Assembly: GCA_037951105.1 (NCBI GenBank) | Contig: JBAMJV010010150.1 | Coordinates: 1-64,000 of the forward strand | Length of the DNA stretch: 64,000 nucleotides | Direction: 5' to 3' | Source of the DNA: Echinarachnius parma | Lineage: Eukaryota > Echinodermata > Echinoidea > Clypeasteroida > Echinarachniidae | Shown here: positions 44,701-55,830 of the stretch, in pieces | Layout of the letters: each line of letters begins with the position of its first letter | How positions within the stretch are numbered: the first letter of the stretch is position 1 | The notes under the pieces: model-generated | Told to the model about the DNA's origin: nothing | Database searches by the model: none | What the model saw: only the letters and a program-made list of their open reading frames with translations | Position numbers and translations under genes: made by a program

Positions 44701-47700
44701 AAGGCAGGACCTTCGATGATTGGCCCCTTTCCCACTCCAAAGCGCATGTCTAACAAGGCATCATTATGTGTCATTTCTCAGAGTAGGCTGTACAATTTCC
44801 AACCAAAATTGGCACAGAGGCTATCTAGGCCAAACCCCGTCCAACGCCATTGGCTACGCGCCAAACGATGCTTGTGCTCCACCAGGAAGGGGTGTCAGCA
44901 AGCAATGTCCACTATTTCGTTGGAACATCGCAGTTTACGGTCTGTAAAATCATCATAGGTCATCGAGAGGAGGGTCAAATAAATCTACGAGAATCTCTAG
45001 GACGTCCACGATTGACCACCAGGATAAATTATAGCAAATTATATATGTCGTGTACTACACAGGAAATAACTTATGTTACGTTTCCAAAGTGAACTGTGAC
45101 GAACTAAAAACATTACGAGATTGTGACCATGACGTACAATATGACCCTTCTAAATTAAATATTTGTCGTAGTGTCTGGAATGAACTGTCCAACAAAAATT
45201 GAGCTTTCTTCTCCAAAAACATTCAGCAGAGGCAAACAATGTAAACAAAATACTGTATCAATTTGTTATTATATATTTTAATTGCAGTAATTGGCGGAGC
45301 GAAATTCGTGAACTACACAGTGAACGGATGGTCGGTACCCGTTTGCCCCCCTAATGGGTTGTGTAACGTCAACGTTAACAAAGCGGGATGCTCAGTACCG
45401 GACCCCGCCAGATCTTTTGTCACCTGCAACTGCGACCCAGTGTGTCACTTCTACACCGACTGCTGCATCGACTACTTCCTGAATTGCGACACAATTCTCC
45501 CGTCTGATACATTCATGAGGGCAGTAGATGAAATCAATTCCAAGCAACTCTCTTGCATTCCTCCTAACAGAAGCGGTGGGAAGCTCTCGTATGATACTTC
45601 TCAGTATAGAATGGTGGCTAAATGCAGCCATGATTGGGTTGACCGGCTTAATATCTCAAGCAAGTGCGAGGACCCCTCGTCTGTCGACGATCCGCTGACC
45701 GTCCTCCATGTGATATATCTTGACAGCATCAGTTTCAAGAATGTCTACTGCGCCGTGTGCAACAACCGAAACCTCGGAGAGGTACGCCCCTGGGGGTTTA
45801 AAGCACAATGCCATGATGGAGGACTTCAAAACGTGTCTGCCAGTGACGCCTACACGGTTAATCAGATGGGACTAGCGATGAAAGCCTGCTGGGGTTGGGA
45901 ACTGGAAGCACCCTCATCCACACCAACTGCAGCGCGCAAATGCAATGGTCTGGTTTCAGTCGATTCTTGTGAAGCAGGGACGGATCCTTCGTTGGCAGGA
46001 GCCTGCGATTCGTACACTGGAATTTTGAATGGATCTACTTTTAGAAATCCACATTGTTTCTATTGCTATCATTCCAATCTGTATAACAAAACATCGATTG
46101 AAATATACAAAGAAATCGAATCTATTCGATGTCCAGAAAGCATATCCAACGAGGGGTCACAGCTCCAACCACCGCCCCCACATGGAACCTTTCCAATTTC
46201 TGTTCTCTTTGATTTTAAATCTGTGGAAGGACTGAACACCCAGTGGATGTCAGACGATGGTGACGACAATGTAGTTGCTTGCGAGGATCATGAGGTGTTA
46301 GATCCGTTCACTCTGAAGTGTGTCAATCTGACGTGTCCAACGGGATATAGTCTGACCAATGGAGCATGTATTCAACAATCGTCGCGAAGCATGTGTTTCA
46401 ATAGTAGCATCATCCCAACGTCAGTTCACATTGATTGCTTGATGATGATGATATTAGACCCTCAGCGATGTCAGCCAAGTTCCTCGATTGCAAACGAACT
46501 GATATCAACGTTCATAAACCCCCTAGAGCTGGGTATAAACACAACGTCATCTGAAGTAAATGCGTTTCTACTACGGAATGAATCATGCCTTCAATCGTTA
46601 GATGTGCTGGGTTTCATCGACCTGAAGACCGAGATCCCATTCACGTCTTATGACAAAATCTTCCTTTCCCTGGAAGAAAACGCCAATACCTTCAACAATT
46701 TCACTTGCAATATATCGGAATTTGAAATAGTATTGGGTTGCACAGACATTGAGGATACTTGTCCATCCGGTCTAGTCTCGCTGGAAGGCATTGAAGGTTT
46801 CTTTGATGATGACATCGGACTATGGTTCAAGGCTGCCGACAACAATACACGGCATGACTTGACTAATTCACTCTACACTCTCCGATATGCGATGGAAGAT
46901 TCTTATTCGTATGCAAAGTATGAATCCCTTCACGTGTGTCCTCGGATTACCTGTCCATTGGTGGCCATGAACGCCTCTCTGTTTGAGCGCCTACCTCAGG
47001 GAGATTTAGTGTTCCTACCCTATAATCTGACTCTAGCGTACGACCAATTTGTCTACTTTGATAACCAAACCATTTACATCTGCTCTTCTCTTCTTGGAGG
47101 AGGGGACTCTTCTCTCAGTTTCCTCAATTTCTCCCCGGCCCAATCTCTTCTCACAGTCATTGGTTTGTGCCTGTCCATAGTGGCGCTGTTTCTAACGTTC
47201 ATGACTTACATCCAGTTCAGTCGACTCAGAAAGTCAACTTCAAACTTCTTGATCTTAAGTTTGTGTCTCTCTTTGATCTTGGCGCAGCTATTCTTTCTCC
47301 TTATGGTTCCTGCTTCGTATAACCCCGAGGCTTGTGTCTCTGTAGCCATCCTTGGGCATTTCATGTGGATCTCTGTATTTTCCCATTCAACCTCCCTCGC
47401 CGTTGATCTGCATAGGCGCTTTGGTGTTACAGTAACCATTGGAACTGCGGACGAAGGTACCAGGGCTCTTGCTAAGTTCCTTTCATTTGCCTGGGGATTC
47501 CCTTTATTGATCGTCACCCCTTGCATTGGCATCTACTTTGGCCAGGTGGATATTCCTAACTTTAACATGTCATATGGACAATCGGCTTGCTGGATAGGTG
47601 ATGGCCTGGCCAATCTCTATGTCTTTGGCATTCCCATCGCTGTCTTGATACTTTCCAATACTGTTCTGTTCGTCATGGTGGTCATAGGACTTCATCGAGT

Positions 47701-48908
47701 CCGGAGGAATGTGGCATCCATTCAGAAGAAATCCAACGAATCATTGCTGAGGGAAGAACTTCTAATATATATCAAGGTAATAACCAAAACTATCTGATGC
47801 ATGCATCGAAAATATCAATGTACCTCATACAATTATTATCATATAACCCTAAACAGGCCGGGGGCCATTATGCCCCCCACGGGTGGTCACTCCTATACAA
47901 AAGTGCCAGCCAACGTGTCCATCAAGCTCTGAAATGGATCTTAAATGGCGTATCGCATCTTCGTAATTTTACACCCCTAAGTGGCATAATGCTGTGAAAA
48001 GCCATCCTGAATGGCGCAAAATGCACTGGGGTAATGTATTACTCTTTTTGTGATTATTTGTTTTTGTGAGTGCTGAAAACCACCCCTTTTTAAGGAAAAC
48101 GTTGACGACGACGTAAAGCTGAAAATGATACCATTTCGACGTTATTAGGTCTTGGGGGCGTAGCCAGTCATGTTTGGAGTGACCCCCGATTGCTCTGGAT
48201 TGCGTGAAGATGACTCCTCGCCGCTTCGTGACTTTTTGTCGAGTATTGCGCATCTTGTAAAACTAAATTGCCAAAATCGGACCTACCATTAAGAAATCAC
48301 GTGACCTTATGTCTTTGCATGTCAGCCAGAAAATTACTAATTTCCGTGATTTGTAACAAACGGACATTAAAAACAATTTGATTTACATGTTATTTTGAGG
48401 GAACATATATCATAGTCGGGAAATATTTGTATCACACATAAAGTAAATTTTACTTCTTTTAGAACTGATATATTTAGCATGGATTGATCATAAATTTATT
48501 ATACATTATCTTGTAATATATATTGAATAATATTGAATATATTGAATAAATGTATTTAAATGTTGAGCCTTTATCGTAATCTAGTGATCTATGTTTATAT
48601 TTCCGACCATGCAGATGTCGACTCTCCTCGGTTTCACCTGGGTTTCTGGTTTTATAGCCGCACTCGCTGACGTCACGGCTCTCTGGTACGTATTCATCGT
48701 CCTCAACTCACTGCAGGGGGTCTACATCTTCATCGCCTTCGTCTGTACCAAGAAAGGCTTGCGCGTCTGGCGTGACTTATGTCTGTGTGGGCCATCGACC
48801 TCGGAGTCCACTTCGGGGAGGACGACCTCCTTTGATAGCAAGCGGGAAACACGCACCGAGTCAGTGTCACTGTCGAATATTGCTAACGAAATCATAAAGA
48901 CAGGTTGA
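33689..48908 (+). CDS. Seven-transmembrane receptor B, SMB plus Methuselah/secretin-like (3 exons)
   Basis: Join 33689-33791, 45288-47776, 48615-48908 gives 962 codons (961 residues plus stop). The layout is identical to receptor A: signal peptide, SMB-like CNCDPVCHFYTDCCIDYF, Cys-rich glycosylated ectodomain (YCAVCNNRNL), seven secretin-class membrane segments and a Ser/Thr tail (RTESVSLSN). By eye the two proteins are about 90% identical. B has a small insertion in intracellular loop 3 (ASIQKK against AKK), which could affect G-protein coupling. Ectodomain changes cluster more than membrane changes. Intron 1 is 11.5 kb and full of transposons, yet exons and splice sites are intact, so the gene may still be expressed. 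No GPS motif. Ligand unknown. Confidence 0.9.
33792..34680. other. Receptor B intron 1, 5' part
   Basis: The beginning is like gene A intron 1; then unrecognised AT-rich sequence. No exon that keeps the phase was seen. Confidence 0.5.
34681..35055 (+). pseudogene. LINE reverse transcriptase, N-terminal part (split)
   Basis: ELKNYRPIS at about 34686, then GMFMDLSNAFDTIDHTILIH, GLDISWFEDYL and CGVPQ, the RT fingers/palm motifs of CR1/Jockey-like LINEs, with stops and frameshifts. It is cut exactly inside GVPQ|GSILGP by the DNA transposon that starts at 35056. The rest resumes at 42217. Confidence 0.8.
35530..36464. other. Academ-like element, left interior
   Basis: No motif seen. 36437-36503 is (CTC/ATC)-rich and overlaps the acidic end (DDDEEED) of the minus-strand protein relic. 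Confidence 0.4.
36465..36766 (-). pseudogene. Transposon protein relic, Cys-rich C terminus
   Basis: Reads VWKKSLLATQSLPDPDGNGW, then PILLSEDPAPVGLVEL and a Cys-rich segment (CTC...CSCMGGEQC) followed by an acidic end. This is the C terminus of a family widespread in invertebrate and fish genomes. It continues the protein at 37633-38700, from which a LINE insertion separates it. Confidence 0.7.
36768..37632 (-). mobile_element. LINE 3' fragment inserted in transposon gene
   Basis: The minus strand from 37610 reads RHSGEFHFPLSRTLLAQNTC, then GPKLLNTLNDNIKNA, the end of a LINE ORF2. Its 3' UTR follows and matches 292-930. The junction removes about 15 residues expected between LPPTS and VWKKSL in the host protein. 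Confidence 0.75.
37633..38700 (-). pseudogene. FEN/XPG-like protein of the Academ-like transposon, broken
   Basis: In order: VLPILPISEEPLPTATMIDA, AIVQMVKSAGA, a stop/frameshift near 38430-38450, SIKAGERSRRG, DEADPRLVLHAHHASHD, VIVQLPDTDVAVICIHMF, and finally HALTICDSTSALSGIGKSTA. The acidic EAD, DTDV and CDSTS...GIGK motifs resemble the PIN/FEN nuclease core with its H3TH turn; the usual GCDSTSA is ICDSTSA here. Known: related ORFs are common transposon-derived proteins of unknown biochemistry. It is disabled by the stop and by the LINE at its 3' end. Confidence 0.7.
38763..38816. repeat. (GCC)n microsatellite
   Basis: CGCCGCCGCCGCC run grading into GTCCGCCGC units, immediately before the satellite. 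Confidence 0.95.
38817..40450. repeat. 156-bp satellite array carrying RFX X-box palindromes
   Basis: GAACGCTCTACAGGTCCGAG recurs at 38828, 38984, 39140, 39296, 39452, 39608, 39764, 39920, 40076 and about 40244, with a degenerate start near 40399: about 10.5 units, period 156 (one has a 12-bp insertion). Units are over 95% alike by eye. Each holds GTTGCCATGGTAAC, the palindromic RFX X-box consensus, first at 38937-38950; only the unit at 39717 has a mismatch (CCTTGG). Confidence 0.95.
40451..41700. other. Academ-like element, right interior
   Basis: GC-richer, with an inverted theme around GATTCTGATT and GAATCGG words. 41281-41598 is open on the plus strand but unrecognised. No domain call possible. 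Confidence 0.4.
42217..42876 (+). pseudogene. LINE reverse transcriptase, C-terminal part
   Basis: Continues the gene cut at 35055: GSIL, LIYILFADDSNIFYLK (the F/Y-ADD catalytic box), FLGVIIDSNL, then LLQKRAIRICTHSTYLANSN and QLKTLTVHDIHR. Many stops. Confidence 0.8.
42877..43787 (+). pseudogene. Second LINE reverse transcriptase fragment
   Basis: YGFDDLSVSWFKNYLSDRSQ, GVPQCSILGPTLFLL, SLYADDTCLYFSSHN (YADD box) and QCKYFGVIIDQNLTWKLYID, with several frame breaks. It joins directly to the first LINE and ends at the MITE at 43788. Its RT differs from the first, so it is a different element. Confidence 0.8.
43788..44273. mobile_element. TTAAAGGTATAGACCAG MITE
   Basis: TTAAAGGTATAGACCAGTTT and ACTGGCCTTTCCCTTTAA with TTAA at both ends. 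It truncates the LINE at TDSL. Confidence 0.65.
44522..45060 (+). mobile_element. Tc1/mariner transposon relic
   Basis: Starts CACTGTTGGTCATAAAGTTG. One frame reads EGVSASNVHYFVGTSQFTVC and then LGRPRLTTRI, the Tc1 helix-turn-helix and GRPR linker. The catalytic domain is absent. Related to 4448-5130. It ends about 230 bases before receptor B exon 2. Confidence 0.7.
45288..47776 (+). CDS. Receptor B exon 2: ectodomain through TM5
   Basis: Acceptor TAATTGCAG|TAATTGG, donor ATCAAG|GTAATA; 2489 open bases, phase 1 in and phase 0 out. Encodes V-I-G-G-A-K-F-VNYTVNGW through LLREELLIYIK. The upstream Met at 45263 lies in the intron and is not the start. Confidence 0.93.
47777..48614. other. Receptor B intron 2
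   Basis: GT-AG, 838 bases, homologous to 15766-16638. No other feature. Confidence 0.7.
48615..48908 (+). CDS. Receptor B exon 3: TM6-TM7 and tail
   Basis: Acceptor CCATGCAG|ATGTCG; MSTLLGFTWVSGFIAALADV, TM7, then the tail to ANEIIKTG and TGA. TM6 has a Ser where gene A has Phe (WVSGF against WIFGF). Confidence 0.92.
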   Translation: MSTLLGFTWVSGFIAALADVTALWYVFIVLNSLQGVYIFIAFVCTKKGLRVWRDLCLCGPSTSESTSGRTTSFDSKRETRTESVSLSNIANEIIKTG

Positions 48909-49625
48909 ATTACATAGCGAGTAATATTCATGAGTATAGTGATATGGAAAATTTGGTTTATGTTTATTATAATGTAAAAATACATTAGGGCCACATTGCA
49001 GAGCATTGCAGAGGAGAATCAATCGATTGTAAGTTCAGAAAATTTGCTCGTTTCAACCGATCAGATTAGCGCATTTAGAACACGCTATCTTTCTACAATT
49101 TCAATGGAGTCTTTGGTGGTAGACAAATACAATAATGATAACGTCAAATCGTGCATGATGAATTGATTATTTGTAAATATTATTGAACTACAATTAGGTT
49201 TGTATGAATATACGTTTGTCCTTTATCCTATAGTGTAATGTCAAAGTCACTATCAGACTATCATTATGCACTTAGTATTTTCATTTATCGCCAAATATAG
49301 TGTGAATTCATCGCTCAATACTGTCGAAATCATATTATTTCCACAAAAACTTACGAATAACATGCGAATTGTATATATGAATTGTACAGTATAAACTAAA
49401 GTATATACATATATTTGATGTTAAACATGAATGGTTATAGATGTTAGTTGTATGACATGTCTCTAAGCAATTTGTATAATATAAGTCTCTGTTGTATGTA
49501 TTACTGTCGGGAAGTACTCTTTTTACTGGAGTATAATGTAAGTTTATCTCATATATTCGTATATCCGTAATAATAGCCTATAATCATAACATGGATGTAT
49601 TTTCTGTAAACGTGCTTGTTGATTG
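48909..49625. other. 3' flank of receptor B
   Basis: Homologous, inverted, to 14265-15468 but without the GGTTTTCCCG element. The relic of one arm of the GTTGCAG foldback MITE is at about 48985-49095. No clear AATAAA near the stop. Confidence 0.6.
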
Positions 49626-50340
49626 TACGATCAGTCCCCCCCCCCCCCCCCCTACCAACAACAACAAATCACACCGTTGAATAGCATGGAGTATTTCATT
49701 TTACCAAATGATTGATTGGCCGCATGCTAGTAAAATTCATTCTCATGCGGCATGTTCTGTACAATCGACATTCTACAGTTCTACTGAAAATGTAAATTAC
49801 TAGGTATTTTTTTTCAGGACTGACTAGTTTGATAATTTTCCTGCGTGGTTAGTCAGGCTGTCTGGATCAATACAAAATATTGACATTTATACATGTATAA
49901 TAGATAAGGTTTGTGTGGATGTTAGAGGAATAGTACAGGTTTGGTCAAACACAATTTTAGTAACAACTGTGAATGTGATTCTTGGTGATTTTCTTTCGTA
50001 GAGAGACGAGCTGAAAATTCATCAAAAATTAGTTGCAATGAAGACGACCATTTATTAATTAAAACATGTTCCTGATAATAAATGTACTGTTCAATCAATT
50101 GTGCGTCACAATGACTCCACATAGGAAAGGAGATGTGCACATTTAAAACGTATATAGAAATAAATTATGTATGACCACTAGTTATTCATTCATTCATTGA
50201 AAAAAAAACGTTTTAAATGATCACTTTATTTTGTAATAATTGACTGTTTCAACAGCTGCACATAAAAACAGTTGTGCATTAAACAAATACAAAATGCAGA
50301 AACAAATTATAACATAAGTCATTTAACTCAGGAAATCTAC
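49626..50340. other. Intergenic, C run and unrecognised sequence
   Basis: C run at about 49637-49652. A decayed MITE-like word near 49925 (GGAATAGTACAGGTTTGGTC). Nothing else. Confidence 0.45.
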
Positions 50341-50680
50341 AATTTATCAAACTATAAAGATAGCAGCCATTTTGAAATTCAAGATGGCGGTTAAAATGAG
50401 CAGTGTTTAATTGCTACCAATCTTACATTGGTCATTTGTTATTGGTTCATCCCGAAACAATAGTCACTGTGGCAGTTGCAATGAACTCTGTACATGTTTT
50501 AGTTTCTGAAGTTTTGAAAGTCGATTCAGGTGATTCATTTGCCCCCAAAATGTGGGGATAGCCGCTGAAATTAACTCTCTAGCTCTTTTAGTTTCTGATA
50601 TATTGATGTAAATAGGTGCCCTATGGCGGCCATTTCGGAATTCAAGATGGCGGCCAAGAATTGGCCGTGCTAAATTGCTT
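50341..50680. repeat. Inverted/direct AAGATGGCGG repeat element
   Basis: GCAGCCATTTTGAAATTCAA followed by GATGGCGG, and GCGGCCATTTCGGAATTCAA followed by GATGGCGG, recur 250 bases apart; each is itself a palindrome (GCCATTT..AATTC / AAGATGGC). YY1-like cores are present by sequence only. Confidence 0.6.
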
Positions 50681-51303
50681 TTATCAAATTTCTTGAAGAG
50701 GAAGGTCTAAACTATGCTTTTAGCCGGAAGTGCACACTTGGTCTCATATATTGCACTAAGAGCCCCCACTATAATTGTCGTACACTCTCAAACATTACAG
50801 TTCAAGATTGAACAAAATAAATAACACACACAAAATAAACCCCACTCATTTAAAAGCATTAGATTATTCTAGCATTTGTGAAATATTGACCTGTACGCGA
50901 GCCGTATCGTTGTATAATATAACACGGTATACAGCGCATTTGTACGATCATTCGTTTAATTCGCTGTGATTTGTATTGTTTTTTTTCTGTCAATAATGGG
51001 GCACTCATCGTTCGTGACGCATGGAACCATTGAATACATCGATTGTCTTTGATCGTGTGCCACTTTATTATGTTGTTGTTGTTTTATGGTAATCAGTCAA
51101 ACTTGACTATTGTTGCCAATTTAAAATCTTGTTAATTTTGTTTTTGTCTACTCTTCTTTATTGTCTTTTTTTTATTATCGAAACTATGCTTCATATTTAA
51201 TCAAATGAAAACCATATGGCACCACTCTAAATATGACAATATATACAGTATTTGTTGTTTATACCAAAAGTATATACTAATTATAGCACACAAACCTTAG
51301 GTA
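50681..51303. other. Intergenic, no recognised feature
   Basis: AT-rich. A 64-codon frame at 50775 has no recognisable content. Confidence 0.45.
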
Positions 51304-52236
51304 TCTCGCATAGGGACTCCCGCCACTTATATGCGTTACATTTCAATATTAATATAATTTTCTTTTAATTATAAAGCATAATATTATATCATCATTACAT
51401 ACAATATAACACTATTAAACTAAGGAATATCGCGATATTTACATTACAGGTAATTTGTGCAAACTCTCGGTGGGCTTATTTATTATTCTGTGCGTGTTAA
51501 TACGAGTGCATTTTTAACCTTTTCTGTACTGAAAGAAAAATAAAATATATAATATAAACATATACATATAGTTAAACAAACAAAAGAAAAACAAAATCCA
51601 ACACCGAAACAACACAATATATGTACATAATTATAATTACAACGCCAGTTCTGTTTTGTGCTTTTCTCACATAGGGACTGCCGCCACTGATGTGTAGGCT
51701 AATCATCAATACATTATATAGTTCTTTCCTGAGAAATACACATTATGCACATCGACACAATATTAATTACATTAAAAACTACATACTACAATAAACTACA
51801 TAATTAGTTCATATTACATAATAATATTCAAATTAACCACTTATTAACTAACTTATTTTGGTGCCTTTCTTACAAAGGGACTCCCGCCACGATGTGAAGT
51901 TGAGCATCATTTATTATTTTCAAATATATCTAATGGATCCATGTAGGCCTACTTTCAATATACATACACTATATGCTTACCGACATTTACCAATACTAAT
52001 CTGTACCGTTACTCATTAGCACGTAAACTGCATACAAATTATTATTTCCTTAAAGTTGAATACAACTATAAATTACAGTGACTTAAATTATGGGCTGCAG
52101 TCAGCATTGTAGGATCCACTCCTACTTGTTGACTGAGCCCCTGACTTAGATACTTTATTTACCTGAAATAACATTCATATACCACATGATTATGGTTGAT
52201 ATCCCTCACACATAAGGCCTCCCGCCACTGATGTGT
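51304..52236. repeat. Four dispersed copies of a ~30-base hairpin motif
   Basis: CATAGGGACTCCCGCCACT-like motifs at about 51309, 51669, 51871 and 52210, several flanked by CACAT/ATGTG that could pair as a short stem. They sit downstream (minus strand) of a LINE ORF2 end, so they may be LINE 3' UTR elements. Confidence 0.6.
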
Positions 52237-52339
52237 TTGGGTCTACATTCCTTAATCTTAATGAAGGTGTTATGTAAAGTAATAACTGCTCAATATACTA
52301 AATAATTTTCTTCAAAAAATTGTGAAGCGAGCCGTTCTA

Positions 52340-52640
52340 TATTATAAAAAACGAATAAGTGCTCTTTGAGTATGAACATCAATACTCTTTAACAAATCCA
52401 TTATCTCTTCTACTTCATTTATACCTGTTTCAATTATGAGCATGGCTCTTTCTGTCGTATATTGGGGGCAGTCAACTAAATAATAATGTACAGATTATAT
52501 TACAGGGCATCTCTCAAGTTATCTAATTGCTCCACCCGTGTTAGAGCTAATATAATTGCTCCACATTCTGCTTTGAATGACGATGTACAATACAAGATTC
52601 GTTTACATTATTTATACGAGAAGGCTGGAACCCAATTAGG
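52340..52640 (-). pseudogene. LINE ORF2 C terminus with RNase H remnant
   Basis: The minus strand reads SFKAECGAIILALTRVEQL (RNase H-like) and, in a shifted frame, LVDCPQYTTERAMLIIETGI and ALIRFL then a stop. This is a LINE of the RNase H-bearing kind, different from the RT fragments in receptor B intron 1. Confidence 0.55.
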
Positions 52641-54944
52641 TTAATATGCCTATATGTTTGTTTATTTCGAACTTGGCGAGCAACTAAATTGAATGACGAT
52701 TAGCTCCAGAAAATTGTCAAAGAATCTGCGATTTATGAAAAATGGGTCGCATCAGAAAGGCAATTATGGGAAATTATTAGTTTTAATGTGGATTTTTGTC
52801 AATGACGATGTCACTAACAATTAGATACAGACTTTCGACTTTCGAGTTTTACATTTTGACCTACAACAATCATGTCAAAGTCAGTGAAAATGATAATATA
52901 ATCGTTTGATCATGTATATGACGGATTACGATGATTACAATTAAAGCTCCACAGACAAGAAAACTGCCTCAAAATTTTGTTTTACTGAATCTAAGGTAGA
53001 TTTTCATGCAGATTACTAATAAAAACATATTTTCCACGTGGGAAAACCCAGTAAAATAAAAAAAAAATCAACTTGTAAATTCACTTTAGTAACCCCCGTA
53101 AAAAAAATGAGTCCTGGCGAAGAAAAATGACGTCATCTTTGTGACGTCACAAAGTGACAATCGCAGTTTAGCTCGGTCATAGACGTACACGCTGAGCGCA
53201 ATACTCACATTGACAGAGATATATTATTTCGATTTTTTTTTTTATATTTGCAAACATTTGTTAAAGTTTATATCATGGACAATCTACACTCAGATGTGTT
53301 GCTGCATCCTGCTACAATTCATTTCTTAGGCATTTTCAGTTAAGCCTCAATTTCCAAGCAAAAACGAGTTTGTTTTACTAGCAAGTGAAAGGCTCTGCCA
53401 TGCAGATTCATACTTTGAACTCAGTGTTGTGGTCTTCTTGTGATGTCATGACCCGATAGGCATGTACGCCACACGCGCGCTCCGCTATAAATAACTTTTT
53501 TAGGAGCATGGAACGCCGATGCGAAAAAAAGCAAAAAAGTTACATGAAATTTATCTTTTTTGCCTAACTTAAGGATTTCTTTGAAAAAAAAAAGAGTGTG
53601 GTATATCAATATAGGCACATATTTAAAGCTATAAACCCGAATCAAAGCCAGGATTTCACTATACCTTTAAGTTCGTATACCCTAAATTATTATATTCCCA
53701 AATATATATATATTTCAAAGCAGCTAACACAATTGCATACAGGAAATGGGAATATCGCAGAGGTCATGTGTTCAAGAATTCCTGCACATAAAAACAATGG
53801 GATTAAAGTCTTCATTAACAGAACATTCCTACAATTTATCCCTAAAAATTATAAACACCATAATCTCATGCTCGTTCTTTTACATATAAGGAAAGGGTGC
53901 CCCAGAAAGGGGGCAACGATAACAATAATTATAATGATTGTGTTACTAATGATTTGCTTGGCAGAATGAATTGCAACTTGAAGCAGATAATGCTTATGGA
54001 TATTTCAGCCATTTCTAAACCGATTTTCATCAAATAAAGTTTATTATGTCATTAAAATTGTATGCTCTTTCGAATTTGACCTCCCCCCTTAAGATCTCGG
54101 CCGCGAAGCGGCCGCTCGCCGTGAAAATTTGCGCGCATGTTAAGCGAATTGTATATATAGAACAAATTATTAGACCAAGCATTCTTTTGATCAATTTTGC
54201 TGAAGTTTTACACTATTTTGTCAATTTTGTAATATTTTAAAGAAAAATTAGTTGATGACTTTACCAAAAGGGGTGTAGTCAATGGTGTTAGTGATACCAA
54301 CCACATATTTCCTGCCTTCAATTTGATTAAAACATGAATTTTGAGCAAATTGTATGGATTTTGTCAATTCCTTACATGTACATTAAAGGCATGGGTTTTA
54401 TATAATATAAAGTGAAACATTTGTTTATTTTTTTCATGTAAGTTGTGATTATACTATACAAATTCTTTCCAGTTCCTAGTGTGACTTATATTAGCAATTT
54501 TATTCTTGGTGAAGGGTGCCAAGTGGCATTAAACTATGATAAGCAAATAATTTTTTGATATTGACTGCCTGTGCTTTATCAGTACACCATGATAGAGGCC
54601 ATCTTCACCTGGCCATACGTCTTTCATAAGAGCAATTGACTGTCAATTGGAAACTCTAATCAAGAATCAATTTACTCATAAACAAGTCCCACAAAGAATG
54701 AAAAGACATTTCAACGATACAAACACTACTTACATAAAACAAATCATAAAATGTTCCGTTATGCATAAAAAACGTGTGTATAAAACCTACACGTTTTTGG
54801 TAAAAATCCATGCAATTGTTCTTGAAATTCATGTTTTCGTCAAATTCAAGACATACAATCTGTTTTAGACATTCCTAATCCCATGGACTATACCCCCTTT
54901 GACATTTCATGAACTTGTGTTACTTTAAAAATATTCAAAGTGAC
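52641..54944. other. Intergenic, no recognised gene
   Basis: Contains a MITE-like fragment at about 54000-54092 (CAGCCATTTCTAAACCGATT). A 46-base segment at 54868-54914 (CATTCCTAATCCCATGGACT and on) recurs at 58160-58205. ORFs at 53598 and 54647 have no recognisable domain. Confidence 0.45.
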
Positions 54945-55030
54945 AAGATAATAATAATATACTCGATTTATATATATCGCCTAATATGATTGATAATCAG
55001 CTCTAAGCGCTTTACAATGATAATACAATA
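54945..55030 (-). mobile_element. SINE/LINE tail fragment
   Basis: The minus strand gives TTGTAAAGCGCTTAGAGC, then GGCGATATATATAAATCGAG and ATTATTATT, a 3' tail type common in invertebrate SINEs. Confidence 0.6.
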
Positions 55031-55822
55031 TAAAAAATAGTGTAATCTCTCTCAAAAACTGAGCAAAAAGTGATTGGTCTAATAATTTTGTCCAAGGCTG
55101 TATATTCTTTAGACCATTTGGAATAATAATACAACAACAACATTTGGAAGAACCAGGTTCTTCCTTATGTTTTTTATTGTTTTTATAATTTCTTATGTAT
55201 TTAATTTTATTTCTAACTATTATTCAACTATTTTGAGCTCCTAAAAATTTAAACAACACCTATGATAAATGTCTTTTTACGAAAACTGATATTTCCATTA
55301 TGTTTTGTACACAAATCACGAAATTGGGCGATTTTGGGCTAAAATGCATAGACAAAAGGGCACGTGACTTTGTAACGGTACGTTCGATTTTCAAAATTTT
55401 GTTTTAAAAGATGCAAAAGACCCCCCCCCCCCCCCCCCCCCAACAAAAAAGAAAGAAAATAAGAAGAAAAAAGACACCAAGCAGCGGGGCGTCATCTTTA
55501 CGCGTTCCGGAGCAATCAAACAAATCGCGGAAGGGGGAGGGCACGGTGGCTCCCCGGCCTTATTAGGGTTTACTGATTTGAATTTCATAGACTTATACAA
55601 TATAATAACTGGAGAGAGAGTAGAGGAAACATGTTCCCCTCCGAGGGATTTGATATGCTATTGAGCAAAATTATAAGCCCCGATACGTAGTCATGCCATT
55701 GACCATGTGTGCATATCTCTTCTTTGTATTCCTCCATCGTTTATTTCCCTATTTATGGTAAATGTTCCATAGTACAACACATTGATTTGAGAATGCTGCA
55801 AATTGTTAGCATTATACCTACA
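55031..55822. other. Intergenic with C run
   Basis: 55300-55560 resembles the receptor introns at 16060-16240 and 48230-48360 (AAATCACG, GCACGTGACTTTG, CGGGGCGTCATC), so it is a dispersed repeat. C run at 55421-55442. Confidence 0.5.
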
Positions 55823-55830
55823 GTAGCGCT

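Noticed and set aside
45263..45287. Upstream Met (MLLYILIAVIGG) as the start of receptor B
   Set aside because: It lies before the ATTGCAG acceptor. The paralog alignment and phase-1 signal-peptide exon show the start is at 33689.
52641..54944. ORFs at 53598 and 54647 as small genes
   Set aside because: No signal, domain, splice context or paralog; base composition is that of the surrounding intergenic DNA.
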